A program made the translations under genes and the position numbers. From Pseudomonas mendocina (lineage in GTDB: Bacteria; Pseudomonadota; Gammaproteobacteria; Pseudomonadales; Pseudomonadaceae), in the NCBI RefSeq assembly GCF_900636545.1, contig NZ_LR134290.1:1488001-1552000 (forward strand): a stretch of DNA of 64,000 bases, written 5' to 3'. Shown here in pieces: positions 1 to 9,974 of the stretch. Positions within the stretch are counted from its first letter, which is position 1. Every line of letters starts with the position of its first letter. The notes under the pieces were generated by a model. It was given only the letters and a program-made list of their open reading frames with translations. It did not search any database and had not been told where the DNA came from.

Positions 1-570
1 GAGCTAGGCGACCCCGCCCTGCTGCGCCGGGGTTCGTTACTCGCTTCGCTCGTCCTTCGGGCCAGCCTTCGGCTGCTACTCCGCTTCGCTCCATCGCTGC
101 TCCGAGGATCGGCTTACAAGGTACGCCCGGAGTGTTGGTAACGGCGAGTCCAGGATATGGCCATCGGGTTAAACCAAGACTTTCATTCGCGTAGAGCGTA
201 CTCGCGGAGCAGTACACCGTTGGGGTTGCTGGGTGTTTTGGGCGTGAGCCGTGGTGCCGAACTCGGCATGGCCCGGCGGACTGTTCGCTGGCGCTCCTGA
301 GTTCGCCCTACGCTGCCCCCCTGTTCGCGCGTGCGGACGTAGGGCGTACCGGGACGCCGGCCGCTCGGAAGCAGTACGCCGTTGGGGCAGTGAGTTACGT
401 AACGTTCAGGCGCTTGTAGAAACGTCAACAAAAACGCGGTAATTCGGAACAGACGCCTGAAAAACCAAGGCCGTATTGCCAGTCCGATCTCAACCAAACA
501 AACGCGCAGAACCGCATCCAAGTCCACGCGGACGTTGCACGTGGTGCCTGTCCGCATGGCCTGTCGAGGC
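1..570. other. Left margin with no convincing gene
   Basis: I see no reading frame here with convincing protein character. A 17-base motif occurs twice, at 209-225 and 371-387, with one mismatch. Both copies are in the same orientation, and short GC-rich inverted segments surround them. The leftward operon that ends at 571 has no obvious T-tailed hairpin here. The block may be a decayed repeat or the edge of a neighbouring element. Confidence 0.4.
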
Positions 571-3081
571 TCAGTCGAGGAAGGTGGACATGTCCTTGCA
601 CACCGCCGCGAAGGCCTCGACGAAGTGCCGCGCCTCCTGCTCGCTGAGTACCAGCGGCGGCTGGATACGCATGACCCGGTTGTTGTTGGCGGTGACGAAG
701 GTGAGGATGCCGTGGTCCTGCGACAGCTTGGTCACGAAGCGCAGCACGAACATTTCCTCGAAGTTCTTTTCCAGTTCGTCGATGGCTTCGCGGATCAGCC
801 GCTTGGCCTTGCCCGACATCATCCGGTAGGTGCCTGCCGCGTTACCCGGCATGCGGCTGGCGAATTCTCGGACGAAGGCTTCCACCCCGCCGCCGAAGCT
901 GTTCTGGAACTCGATGGCGATCATCAGCCCGCGTCCACGGATCTCGCGGATGAAGGGGTAGCCGGCCACGGCCTCGGCGAGCGCATCCTTGAGCATGCCG
1001 CCGACCCGCGCCGCGTTGCCCGCCAGGTCTTCGGCTGCGATGACGTCCAGCGTCGCCAGCGCCGAGGCCGCCGCCAGGTTGCCGCCGCCGAAGGTGGAGG
1101 TGTGCAGGGCGAAGCTGTCGATGTTGCCGTAGGCGCGGTCCCAGATATCGGCCCGCGACAGCGTCGCGCCGATGGGAACGGCGCCGCCGGAGAGGGATTT
1201 GGAGAGCACCAGGATGTCCGGCTCGACACCTTCCCATTCACAGGCGAACAGCTTGCCGGTACGGCCCAGGCCCGTCTGGATTTCATCGAGGATGAGGATG
1301 CAGTCGTGGTCGGAGCAGAGTTCGCGAACCCTTTTCAGATAGCCCTCCGGTGGCATCACCACGCCGCCTTCGCCCTGGATGGGCTCGAGGATGAAGGCGC
1401 CGACGTCGCCTTCCAGCAGGGCGCGTTCCAGGGCCTCGGTGTCGCCGAAGGGGATCGAGGCGCAGCGCGGCAGCAGCGGCTGGAACGGCTGCCGGTGCTT
1501 GTCGCGCCCGGTGATCGACAGCGCGCCGAGGGTCTTGCCGTGGTAGCCATTGTCGCAGTACAGCACCCGTGAACGGTCCATGGCGGCAAGGGCCAGTTTC
1601 AGCGCCGCTTCCACCGCTTCGGTTCCCGAGTTGCTGAAGAACACCCGCTGCAGTTTGCCCGGCGCCAGTTGGCTCAGGCGCTGGGCCAGCAGGCTGGTCT
1701 GCAAGGGCACCGAGACGTACTGGACGAAGGTCGGCTGCTCCTGCTGCAGGTAGCGTTGCAGCGCGCTGTTGATCTGCGGGTGGTTGTGGCCGGTGTTGAG
1801 GCAGCCGTAGCCCGCCACGAAGTCGAGGTAACGGCCGCCGTCCAGGTCGGTCAGCCAGCAGCCGCGACCATGGCTGAACACCCGCTCGATATGGTTGAAG
1901 GCATAGAACTCGCGCAGGATGGGGTTGATGTGCTCGCCGAAGCTGCGCAGCGCCTCGCTGCGCAGTTGCGGCTTGTCCTCCAGTGCCAGGGGCTGGCTGC
2001 GTGGGTGGTGGAAGCGGCGCAATCCGCCGAAGTCGGCCTGGGTCAGGCGCTCGCCATAGGAGGCCATCGGCGAGGGGAACAGACCATGGCTTTCGGCCAG
2101 CTGGCCGATCTCCAGCACCTTGTTTTCCGGCAGCTCGCGCCCGATGGAGAAGGCTTCGGCGCGGCCTTCCAGGCCCAGCACTAGGGTTTCGGCCAGGCAG
2201 CCATTGAGGAATTTCTTCGGCGCCAGGCCCATGCTCTCGGCGCCGAAGCGCAGCGAGGTGCCGGCCGAGACCAGGCCGCCATCGATGATTAGGATGTCGC
2301 GGCGATCACGCCGATAGAGCATCACGTCGCGTGGCAGCGCCGCATCCACTACCACCGAGCCCGGGGCCAGGCGGTAGGGGTCGATGATACCGCCGCTGGA
2401 GGTGGCCGCCACGTAGAAGCGCACCTCGTCGTAGCAAGGCTCGATGTCGTTGCTCAGGCGCACCCGCTCGTGCAGTGCCTGCGGCAGGTACTCCAGCCCC
2501 TGGCGTGCCTGTTCTGCGCCGCCGCGGTGGATCAGGCGCAAGCGGCAGCCGTCGCGGCCGAGCAGCCGGGCGATGGCCAGGGCGATGGAGCCGGGGTAGC
2601 CGACCACCGCCACCTCGCTGTCTTCGGGCTTCACCTCCAGGCGCTGCATGGCCTCCAGTACGTTGCGGTAGGCGGCGTAGGCAGTCAGCGAGTTGCCCGT
2701 GGTCACCGGTACCCCGGTGCGCTCCAGAGTCTGCAGGCCGCGGTTGCCGACGATGGCGGTGAAGCCACCGAGACCGACCAGTTGTGCCCCCAGGGCCTTC
2801 AGGCTGTCCACGCCCTCGATCACGCGCTGAGCGATCGCCCGTGGTTGGGCGAGCATTTCCTCGGCGGTCAGTGGCATGTAATGGACGATGCCTTCGCAGA
2901 TGGCGCCGCGTGCGCTGACGATGCGGCCGAAGTCGGCGAAGGGCACCAGGTTGCGCCAGCGCCAGATGTCCGGGCTGTAACCGCGATCCTGCTCGGCGAG
3001 GTTGCGATCGAACAGGTCGAGGAGTTTCACCTGGCGTTTCAGGGCGACCGAGGTGGGGTGGGCGATGAATCCGAATTTCAT
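571..3081 (-). CDS. PigE-like acyl reductase-aminotransferase fusion
   Basis: This protein of about 836 residues has two parts. Residues 1-350 resemble acyl-ACP/acyl-CoA reductases of the cyanobacterial AAR type: a GNSLTAY segment, a Rossmann glycine stretch (VVGYPGSIA) and a CLAETLVLGLEGR motif whose cysteine (about C295) matches the proposed thioester cysteine. From about 385 on it is a class III PLP aminotransferase, with LILDEIQTGLGR holding the PLP aspartate and LSKS holding the PLP lysine (about K628). This fused order is that of PigE, which with PigD makes the pyrrole precursor of prodigiosin. The ATG at 3081 follows an AAGGA ribosome site; a start at 3105 overlapping the upstream stop is the alternative. 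Last gene of the leftward unit. The similarity to PigE is from architecture; the substrate is unknown. Confidence 0.72.
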   Translation of the reverse strand: MKFGFIAHPTSVALKRQVKLLDLFDRNLAEQDRGYSPDIWRWRNLVPFADFGRIVSARGAICEGIVHYMPLTAEEMLAQPRAIAQRVIEGVDSLKALGAQLVGLGGFTAIVGNRGLQTLERTGVPVTTGNSLTAYAAYRNVLEAMQRLEVKPEDSEVAVVGYPGSIALAIARLLGRDGCRLRLIHRGGAEQARQGLEYLPQALHERVRLSNDIEPCYDEVRFYVAATSSGGIIDPYRLAPGSVVVDAALPRDVMLYRRDRRDILIIDGGLVSAGTSLRFGAESMGLAPKKFLNGCLAETLVLGLEGRAEAFSIGRELPENKVLEIGQLAESHGLFPSPMASYGERLTQADFGGLRRFHHPRSQPLALEDKPQLRSEALRSFGEHINPILREFYAFNHIERVFSHGRGCWLTDLDGGRYLDFVAGYGCLNTGHNHPQINSALQRYLQQEQPTFVQYVSVPLQTSLLAQRLSQLAPGKLQRVFFSNSGTEAVEAALKLALAAMDRSRVLYCDNGYHGKTLGALSITGRDKHRQPFQPLLPRCASIPFGDTEALERALLEGDVGAFILEPIQGEGGVVMPPEGYLKRVRELCSDHDCILILDEIQTGLGRTGKLFACEWEGVEPDILVLSKSLSGGAVPIGATLSRADIWDRAYGNIDSFALHTSTFGGGNLAAASALATLDVIAAEDLAGNAARVGGMLKDALAEAVAGYPFIREIRGRGLMIAIEFQNSFGGGVEAFVREFASRMPGNAAGTYRMMSGKAKRLIREAIDELEKNFEEMFVLRFVTKLSQDHGILTFVTANNNRVMRIQPPLVLSEQEARHFVEAFAAVCKDMSTFLD

Positions 3082-3101
3082 TTCGAGAGTCCTTGTGGCC
3101 G

Positions 3102-5522
3102 TCATGCGCGGCGGTTCCAGGCGGTTTCGGAGATCAGGCTGAGGCCATCACCGTCCGAGTTGTGGGCGAGCGTCACGTCAATGATGTTGAGGCTGTTGGG
3201 GGTGGTCAGGGCATCACGCAGCCACTGCCCATCGAACTGGCTCAGGCGATGGCGGTTCACCACAAGCGGGCCGCCTGGCTCCATCAGTGTCGGCTGCGAC
3301 GCGCGCCCGGCTACCGTCACCTGGCGGGCACCGTTGCAGGCATAGCGTTTGTCCAGGTAGGTCTGAATCATCGAGAGCAGGCCGTTGCTCAGGTAGAACA
3401 GGGTGACGTTGCGGCCAGGCATGTGCGGGTTCTGAGCCAGGCTGGCGGCCAGGCGTGTTTCGATGTCCGGCACCAGAGCCCGGGCACCGTCGCCGACGAA
3501 GGCCAGCACGTTGTCCGGGCTGGTGGCGGCGATGTAGGGCAGCGCCATCAGGCCATCGCCCATCAGGGCCCGGCCATACCAACCGGAGAAGCCCGGGCCG
3601 GTGCGTGGCACGTTGCGCAGCGCGGAAATGCCGCAACGGCCCACATCATAGACGCCGGTATAACGGTAGCCGTGGCGCTCGATCAGTTCGTGCAGCAGGT
3701 CACCGAGCTGCAGGAAGAAGTAGTTGGCGGTCATCGGCTGGGTGACGATGCGGTCCACCGGCACCGTTTCCGGGAGCGCCCGTATGCGCTGCAGCTTGGC
3801 GCGGCGCAGGGCCAGCACCTCGGGTGCCACGGCCAGGTTGGCCTGGACGTGGTCGAGGAACTTGTCCAGCGGCATCTCCAGCGCCAGGTCGGTGAAGGGC
3901 GACAGGTGGCGCCGCTGGTGGTTCAGTTGCACCACGCGGGTCTGGCGCTTCAGCTTGCCTTCGGAGAAGGGCGTGGCGGCCTGGTCCACCTTGCTCTTGA
4001 TGAAGAACAGGCACTGCTGCTCCGGGCCGAGCAGTTCGTGATCCTGGTGCAGGAACTGGTAGATGCGCCGGCTGAAGCCATACAGCGACAGCGGGCCGAG
4101 GTAGTTCGGCACCGCCTGGCCCTGGTGGTAGGGGCCTACGCTGCCGGGATGGGTGATGGTGTCGGCCAGCGCGATGCCGGCGGCATCGGCGATCGCGTAG
4201 ACGCGTTCACGTTGGCTGTCGGAGAGTCTGCCGCACTGCCAGAGCATATGCAGGGGCGCCTGGTTGATCAGCCGCATGGCCTCGTCCAGGGCGCCGCGTT
4301 GCATCTCGTTCGGCGCCGCCAGGCTGGGCGAGGCGGGGGCTGGCAGGTCCAGATTCAGAGGTTGCCGTGGACGCGACTCCAGCGCCGCCTGGGAGGCCAG
4401 CACGAACACCGGCTCGCTGCGCTCGGCGAGCATGGCGAAGGCCTGCGTGAGCTTGGCCGCTATTTCGTCCACCCGCTGGATGAACACGTGACGCAGGCCA
4501 CGCGCGGCGATCACTTGCCGGCCATCGTGGTCGGCATCCAGGGTGCTCTGGAAGGCGAACCAGGTCGTGTCCGGGCTTTCGGCGCAGATGATCAGACCGG
4601 GCGCGCCGGCTCGCTTGAGGTTGGCCAGGGTGCCGCGAAATTCGTCGAGCATGCCCGAGGTGACCGCGATCACGTAGGCGCGTTCGTAGAGCTGCCAGCC
4701 GGCCAGCGCGGAGACGGCGAGGCTGTGTTCGTTGCAACCGTGCAGGCAGCGTATGCCCGTGCCGGCAGTGGTCTGCTGCATCGACTGGATCAGGCAGGCG
4801 ACCATGGAGCCGGTGTAAGAATGGAAGTCCCAGTCGTCCCGCCAGCGAGCGCGCATGAAGCGCGTCACTTCGCTGGCGATGCTCACCGGCGGCTGCTCGG
4901 GGTTCATCGTGCGCGCCAGCAGGCGATTGAAGCGGGTGTGCTCGAGATGATCCACGGCGATCCGCAGCAGGTCGGCGCGGCTGGCCGCCCGGTCCTGCAA
5001 GGGCACGCGCAGGTGACGATTGCCGCCGGCCTGCTCCATCCAGCCCGGCAATGCCTGCGCCGAGCAATAGAGCACCGCGGAATGCGGCGACAGGCGCTGT
5101 CCCCCGTCGTCATGCTGGCAGGCGCTGAACAGCGTCTCGAACGGATCTTCCTCGGCCACTGGCTGCTGGCTCATGTCGACGATGAACAGCTCGGCCCGTG
5201 TGGCTGCGCCAGACCTGGCCAGCTCCGCGCGTGCGGCCTCCAGCGTGGGGAAGTGCAGCAGTTGCACGTCCAGGGGCTCGCGGCCGGCCGAGGTGTTCTC
5301 CCGCAGGTAGCTCTCGGCCTGCACCATAAGCGCTTCCAGCACCTCTTCGCTGCGCGGTCGCCGATCCAGCGAGCGGCACATCCGCTCGACATCGGCCGTG
5401 GCGTCCCAGGGCTCGGCCGCAACGTAGGTCAGGCCTGTTCTCAACTGCTCGATGACGAAGGCGACATCTTCTATCAGCGCAGGTACCTGGCTGACCAGGC
5501 ACACTCCCATTGTTCCCGACAT
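3102..5522 (-). CDS. PigD-like thiamine diphosphate-dependent enzyme
   Basis: This is an 806-residue protein with a long unrecognised N-terminal part of about 190 residues followed by ThDP-enzyme domains. A segment with HGCNEHS is a likely pyrimidine-domain glutamate region. Near the C-terminus VGDGARAL, followed some 34 residues later by SNG, looks like the GDG...N motif that holds Mg-ThDP. Its size, extra N-terminal domain and position just before a PigE-like gene match PigD/HapD, which add a pyruvate-derived acetyl unit to an unsaturated aldehyde (Stetter-type chemistry). The ATG at 5522 follows GAGGAA; an upstream ATG at 5591 would overlap the transporter gene. Its stop is only about 20 bases upstream of the PigE-like start. 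The family call is an inference from architecture; another 2-oxoacid decarboxylase or synthase is possible. Confidence 0.62.
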   Translation of the reverse strand: MSGTMGVCLVSQVPALIEDVAFVIEQLRTGLTYVAAEPWDATADVERMCRSLDRRPRSEEVLEALMVQAESYLRENTSAGREPLDVQLLHFPTLEAARAELARSGAATRAELFIVDMSQQPVAEEDPFETLFSACQHDDGGQRLSPHSAVLYCSAQALPGWMEQAGGNRHLRVPLQDRAASRADLLRIAVDHLEHTRFNRLLARTMNPEQPPVSIASEVTRFMRARWRDDWDFHSYTGSMVACLIQSMQQTTAGTGIRCLHGCNEHSLAVSALAGWQLYERAYVIAVTSGMLDEFRGTLANLKRAGAPGLIICAESPDTTWFAFQSTLDADHDGRQVIAARGLRHVFIQRVDEIAAKLTQAFAMLAERSEPVFVLASQAALESRPRQPLNLDLPAPASPSLAAPNEMQRGALDEAMRLINQAPLHMLWQCGRLSDSQRERVYAIADAAGIALADTITHPGSVGPYHQGQAVPNYLGPLSLYGFSRRIYQFLHQDHELLGPEQQCLFFIKSKVDQAATPFSEGKLKRQTRVVQLNHQRRHLSPFTDLALEMPLDKFLDHVQANLAVAPEVLALRRAKLQRIRALPETVPVDRIVTQPMTANYFFLQLGDLLHELIERHGYRYTGVYDVGRCGISALRNVPRTGPGFSGWYGRALMGDGLMALPYIAATSPDNVLAFVGDGARALVPDIETRLAASLAQNPHMPGRNVTLFYLSNGLLSMIQTYLDKRYACNGARQVTVAGRASQPTLMEPGGPLVVNRHRLSQFDGQWLRDALTTPNSLNIIDVTLAHNSDGDGLSLISETAWNRRA

Positions 5523-5575
5523 GCTGGCTTCCTCTGCACATCCTGTTCGTGATGGCGGCATCTGCCGCCGTGTTG

Positions 5576-6844
5576 CTAACGGCTTGCGCACGGAGGCTTC
5601 AGGTGCGCCTCACCTTGGTTGCATGGCGCTCGCTTGTCTTCGGTGATGCGTGCCAGGGCAGGGCTGGCGGCCAGGGCCAGGAGGTAGACGCCGAGCATGG
5701 CCGAGGTCAGGCCGAGCAGCATTCCGGTGTAGCCCAGGCGATCCAGAAGCACGCCGGCGGCCACTGGCACCGCCAGGCGCGAGACCACGAACAGGCTGGC
5801 CTGCAGGCCGTAATCGACGGCCTGGCGCTGGTGGCGGGTGAAGTACATCATCAGGCCGAAGACCATGGCGGAGATCGCGCCCATGGCCGCTGCCACCAGC
5901 GTTGCGCCGATGATCAGCCCGAGCGGGCCTGCCTGGCTCCAGAGCACGGCGGTCAGGCTGGCCAGGGCGAAGAGGGCGAAGCCGGTGAACAGCGGCATGG
6001 CCCGGGCCACCCCGAGCCGGCGCAGCAGGCGCCCGCCCAGCACGCTGGCCAGGGCACCGACCGCGCCGCCGCCGACCCCGGCCACCCAGGCCACCTGGGT
6101 GGCCGGCATACCCTGATCGAGCAGCAACGGCTTGAGGTACAGCCAACTGGCGCCAATGAACGGAAAGCAGGACAGCAGCAGGCAGGTCCACAGCGCTGCC
6201 CCGGGTTGCTCGAAGTAGCCGCGCCAGTTCGGCTCGTACCTGCTCTGCGCAGCGTCTGCCGGGCCTTGCGGCGCACCTTCGCCCAGCAACGGCAGCAACA
6301 GCGCGCCCAGCAGCAGGGCGCCGGCCATCAGCACGAAGGATGCCTGCCAGCCCCAGTGTTCGTGCACCAGCAGCATCAGGCCGCCACCGACGATGGCGGC
6401 CAGAAACAGCGCCGCCGAGCGGATCGCCCCGGCGCGCACGCGTTGGTTTTCCGGCAGAAGCTTGATCGCCAGGGCGTTGACCGGAATGTCGGCCCAGGTC
6501 GCCAGCACCCCGGCCAGCAGCGTCAGGGCGAAGAACAGGCCATGCCTGTCGAGCAGTGCCTCGCGCCCGACCAGCAGCAGAACTGCCGCCAGGCCCAGGC
6601 TCAGCAGCAGTGCCCAGCTTCTGTAATGCGCGCCGGCGAAGCTCCAGCGCTCCACTGGCAGCGCCAGCAGGAACTTGAATACCGCCGGCAGCCCGGCCAA
6701 CTGGAACAGGCCGATATCGGTGCCCGACCAACCGTGCTGGCGCATCACCAGCGGCATGCCGAGCAACAGGTAGATACTCGGCACCGCCAGAACGAAGTTC
6801 AGCCAGCCGAACAGCGCCTGGCGCCCGAGCAGGTGCATGTTCAT
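5576..6844 (-). CDS. RhtX/FptX-like MFS inner-membrane transporter
   Basis: This is a 422-residue, very hydrophobic protein with about twelve membrane segments. It fits the RhtX/FptX family, whose members (about 410-420 residues) carry ferri-siderophores such as rhizobactin and ferripyochelin from periplasm to cytoplasm without an ABC system. Conserved-looking pieces include the N-terminal GWSGTDIGLFQLAGLPAVFKFL and an internal RAGAIRSAALF. The ATG at 6844 overlaps the methyltransferase stop as ATGA, so translation is coupled. The TonB receptor two genes upstream and the PchR-like activator support an iron-complex uptake role. Export of the cluster product by a generic MFS pump is the alternative. 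Confidence 0.65.
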   Translation of the reverse strand: MNMHLLGRQALFGWLNFVLAVPSIYLLLGMPLVMRQHGWSGTDIGLFQLAGLPAVFKFLLALPVERWSFAGAHYRSWALLLSLGLAAVLLLVGREALLDRHGLFFALTLLAGVLATWADIPVNALAIKLLPENQRVRAGAIRSAALFLAAIVGGGLMLLVHEHWGWQASFVLMAGALLLGALLLPLLGEGAPQGPADAAQSRYEPNWRGYFEQPGAALWTCLLLSCFPFIGASWLYLKPLLLDQGMPATQVAWVAGVGGGAVGALASVLGGRLLRRLGVARAMPLFTGFALFALASLTAVLWSQAGPLGLIIGATLVAAAMGAISAMVFGLMMYFTRHQRQAVDYGLQASLFVVSRLAVPVAAGVLLDRLGYTGMLLGLTSAMLGVYLLALAASPALARITEDKRAPCNQGEAHLKPPCASR

Positions 6845-7887
6845 TGCAGGCTCCTGCGGCCGATCACGGCGGTGACCGGGGTTACCGGGAAAGGCACCTC
6901 GCGCTGCGTCTGCAAGGCACTGAAACCGGCCCGCTGCATGGCATGGCGCAGGCCTCCGGTGTGGGTCAACTGGCGCCCGAGCATGCGCATGGACAGGTAG
7001 TAGGAGAGCATCTGCCGCGCCGCATCCTGGCTGTCGGGAATTTCCGCCTGGGCGCAGACCAGCACGCCGCCTGGGCGCAACGCGGCGTGGATCTTGCCCA
7101 GAGCCTGGTCGATATCGGGCACGAAATGCAGCACGGAGGAGCACCAGATCAGGTCATAGCCCTCGCCGATCGGGTCGCGGATCAGGTCGCCGCTGCGGCC
7201 CCGCAGACGCCCGCCGAGGCCGGCCGCGTGGATGTTCTCTTCGGCCACGCTGATGGTCTGTGGCAGGTCGAATACCTCGCCGCGCAAGTTGGGGTTGGCC
7301 TTGGCCAGGGCAATGGCCACCAGCCCAGGGCCGCCGCCCAGGTCGAGCAGGCGTTGGGCACGGGGGAATTCGGGCAGTTGCGAGAACACCGCCAGCGCCG
7401 CCTCGGCGGTTGCCGCACGCTGCTCCTGGGCGATCTGCAGGCGCGCGGCCGCCTGCCAGTTGGCCGCGTTTTCGGCAAGCCGGGGGGCGGTGCTCGCCTC
7501 GCCGGTGCGTAGCTGTTCGTCCAGATTCTTGCCGAAGTGGCGCAGCGCCTGCAGGCGCAGGCTCCAGGCGTCGCCGCAATGCTGCTTCGAGTCGTGATCC
7601 AGATAGCGGCTCGCCAGCCAGGAGGCCTGGTAGCGCCAGCCTTGCGCAGGCGTTTCGTGACGTTCCAGCAGGCGCATGCTCCAGAGCATTTCCAGCAGAT
7701 GCTCGGTGTTGCTCGGGTGCAGGCGCAGGCGCTCGGCCACGATGCCGGCCGGCATCGGCTCGGCAAGCAGGCGGAACAGCTTCAGCTCCAGAGCCACGCG
7801 CAGGGCGTCGGCCTGGACCGAGGCCAGGGCCAGGTCCCAGTAGGGTTGCAGCGGGTGGCCGCCGGTGGCGTTGGTGTGTGGGGTCAT
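6841..7887 (-). CDS. SAM-dependent O-methyltransferase family protein
   Basis: This 348-residue protein has an N-terminal winged-helix dimerisation region (about 15-100, including LHPSNTEHLLEMLWSMRLL). A class I SAM-binding fold follows, with motif I LDLGGGPGLVAIALA at 181-195 and WCSSVLHFVPD further on. This is the layout of plant- and polyketide-type small-molecule O-methyltransferases (acetylserotonin-MT-like). The start overlaps the stop of the TonB receptor gene (ATGA) and its own stop overlaps the next start, so it is embedded in the operon. It probably decorates the product of the PigD/PigE-like enzymes. The methyl acceptor cannot be read from sequence. Confidence 0.75.
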   Translation of the reverse strand: MTPHTNATGGHPLQPYWDLALASVQADALRVALELKLFRLLAEPMPAGIVAERLRLHPSNTEHLLEMLWSMRLLERHETPAQGWRYQASWLASRYLDHDSKQHCGDAWSLRLQALRHFGKNLDEQLRTGEASTAPRLAENAANWQAAARLQIAQEQRAATAEAALAVFSQLPEFPRAQRLLDLGGGPGLVAIALAKANPNLRGEVFDLPQTISVAEENIHAAGLGGRLRGRSGDLIRDPIGEGYDLIWCSSVLHFVPDIDQALGKIHAALRPGGVLVCAQAEIPDSQDAARQMLSYYLSMRMLGRQLTHTGGLRHAMQRAGFSALQTQREVPFPVTPVTAVIGRRSLQ

Positions 7888-9869
7888 AGTCGATAGCTCA
7901 GGCGTAGGCCGATCTCGCGTGGCTCGCTGTACACGCGTGCCATGCCGTTGAGGTAACCGACCGCGTCGTAGCGCTTGTCGGTGGCGTTTTCCACGTAGGC
8001 GCTCAGGCCCAGGTGCTCGAAGTCATAGCCGGCGCTCAGGTCGAGCAGGGCGTAGCCGGCGCGGCCGTAACGGTTGGCCGAATCGAGGTAGGTGCGACCC
8101 ACGCCGCTTATCCCAGCCTGGGCGAACCAGCCGGCATCGGCGTCGTAGCGCAGGCCCAGGTAGCTGGTCAGGTCGGGCGCGAAGGGGGCGTGGTTGCCCT
8201 GGTAGTCGGCGCTGCCGTCCTGAAAGCGCTCGAAGCGCGTGCGGTTGATGCCAAGCGAAGCCTGCAGCTGCCAGTGTTCGCCGAGCAGGTAGTCGGCCTC
8301 CAATTCCAGGCCGCTGCTGCGAGCCTCGGCGGCATTGGTGATGTAGACCATCCCGGGCTGCACGATCTGCTGTACCTGCATGTCGCTGATCTGCATCCAG
8401 TAGAGGGCGGCCGAATAGCGCAGGCGACGTTGCGCAGCCCAGCCCTTGATGCCGAGTTCATAGGCGTCCACCTGCTCCGGGTCGTACCCCGGGTAGCCGG
8501 CCGAGGCGGAGAAGGCATTGAAGCCGCCAGCACGGAAGCCTTGCGAATAGCTGGCATAGGCCTGGGTGTCGTCGCTCCAGGCGTATTGCAGGGCCAGCTT
8601 GGGGGTGAAGCGCTGCCACTGGTCGCTGCGGTTGCGGCTGTCACGGGGCGACAGGCTGACCTCGTCGCGCTCCAGCCGCGCGCCAAGGGTCAGGGACCAG
8701 TGCGAGGTCAGCGCCTGCGTCCACTGGCCGAACAGGGCGGCGGTGTTGCCGCCCAGATCCACCTGGGTGCGGGTCATGGCCATGGGCAGCTTCTGGCGAT
8801 AATCCAGCGAGTGGTCGTCGCGATCGGCATAGAGGCCGACGAGCCACTGACTCTCTGCCCCTTCGCCTTCCAGGCGCAGCTCCTGGGACAGGGTGCTCAG
8901 GTGGTAGTCGCGTTCGAGGTGCAGGGCATCGATCGGCAGGAAGTCGGTGTCCTGGCGCACGCGATCGTAGAAGTCGTTGCGCGCCGTGATCGAGCGCAGG
9001 CGCAGGCCGGAATCCAGCTCATGCTCGATATCCAGCGACAGGCTGCGGGCGCTGGAATGGTTCCAGCTGCGGGTACCGGAGCGCACCTCGCGGTGCGACG
9101 AGCCGGCCGCGCCCCATAGCGAGCCGCCATCGCGGTAGTCCTGGCGGCTGTAACGCAAGGTGGCGCTGGTCGCTGATGCGGGTGTCCAGCGCAGCACGGC
9201 GCGGCCGTTGTGGCGCTCGCGATCATCCTCGTCGCGGCCACGGTAGGCGTTGTCGATGAAGCCGTCCTGTTCGAGCCATTCGCCGGCGATGCCGCCGTAC
9301 AGCGTATCGGCCACCAGCGCTTGGCTCAGGTCGAAGCGCAGCACGCGCTTGTCGCGGTTGCCCAGGGTGGCATCGACCCGCGCGTAGGGCGCGTCGTCGA
9401 TGGGGCGGGTGTGCAGGTGCATCACGCCGGCCTCTGCGTTGCGCCCGTACAGGGTCGATTGCGGGCCACGGAGGATTTCCACTCGCTCCAGCGCCAGCAG
9501 GTTGTGGTCGAAGCCCTGGCCCATCAGGATGGGCACGCCATCGACCAGCATCAGCACGGAGGAGGAGAACGCCGTCGCGCTGGAGCTGATGCCGCGCATC
9601 ACCGGTACGTTGGTACCGGACTGGCCGAACGGCTGGAAGACGAAGTTCGGCGTGCGCCGGGCCAGCGCCTGCAGGTCGTCGGCTCCGGCGTCGCGCAAGG
9701 CTTCACCCTGCACGACCGACACGCTGGCCGGTATGTCCTGCAGATCCTGTTCGATCTTGTTGGCGGTAACGGTCATGTCCGGCAACTGCTGCGCTGCCGC
9801 CAGCGTCAGGGTTGGAGCCAGCAAGCCTCCCAGCATGCCGACTGGCAAACGGATACCCATCTTTCCCAT
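7884..9869 (-). CDS. TonB-dependent outer-membrane receptor
   Basis: This is a 661-residue receptor with an N-terminal signal sequence ending near AAAQQ and a TonB-box-like PDMTVTA. The plug domain reads DIPASVSVVQGEALRDAG ... VDGVPI ... LERVEILRGPQSTLYG, and a long beta-barrel with alternating polar and aromatic strands ends in ...LRLSYRL. Such receptors import ferric siderophores or other scarce complexes using TonB energy. It is the first gene of the leftward unit, with a divergent AraC gene and a Fur-box-like site in its promoter. Both fit an iron-controlled receptor for the cluster's own or a related compound. The last residue is leucine instead of the usual aromatic. Confidence 0.9.
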   Translation of the reverse strand: MGKMGIRLPVGMLGGLLAPTLTLAAAQQLPDMTVTANKIEQDLQDIPASVSVVQGEALRDAGADDLQALARRTPNFVFQPFGQSGTNVPVMRGISSSATAFSSSVLMLVDGVPILMGQGFDHNLLALERVEILRGPQSTLYGRNAEAGVMHLHTRPIDDAPYARVDATLGNRDKRVLRFDLSQALVADTLYGGIAGEWLEQDGFIDNAYRGRDEDDRERHNGRAVLRWTPASATSATLRYSRQDYRDGGSLWGAAGSSHREVRSGTRSWNHSSARSLSLDIEHELDSGLRLRSITARNDFYDRVRQDTDFLPIDALHLERDYHLSTLSQELRLEGEGAESQWLVGLYADRDDHSLDYRQKLPMAMTRTQVDLGGNTAALFGQWTQALTSHWSLTLGARLERDEVSLSPRDSRNRSDQWQRFTPKLALQYAWSDDTQAYASYSQGFRAGGFNAFSASAGYPGYDPEQVDAYELGIKGWAAQRRLRYSAALYWMQISDMQVQQIVQPGMVYITNAAEARSSGLELEADYLLGEHWQLQASLGINRTRFERFQDGSADYQGNHAPFAPDLTSYLGLRYDADAGWFAQAGISGVGRTYLDSANRYGRAGYALLDLSAGYDFEHLGLSAYVENATDKRYDAVGYLNGMARVYSEPREIGLRLSYRL

Positions 9870-9974
9870 CTATCCCCCCGTAGCCGGTAAATGATGAACG
9901 GGGCCGCAGATGCCCCCTAGCCAGATACCGGCGCGACATGGCGTGCTATTGATTTGATACCAATGTTATAGGTA

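Noticed and set aside
183-557. Possible 124-residue minus-strand protein at the left edge
   Set aside because: No ribosome site or domain; the repeated PNGVLL comes only from the 17-base DNA repeat.
3093-5552. Very long plus-strand reading frame (about 819 codons) opposite the PigD-like gene
   Set aside because: It is His/Gln/Gly/Ala-rich shadow sequence typical of high-GC antisense frames; the minus-strand protein has clear enzyme motifs and a good ribosome site.
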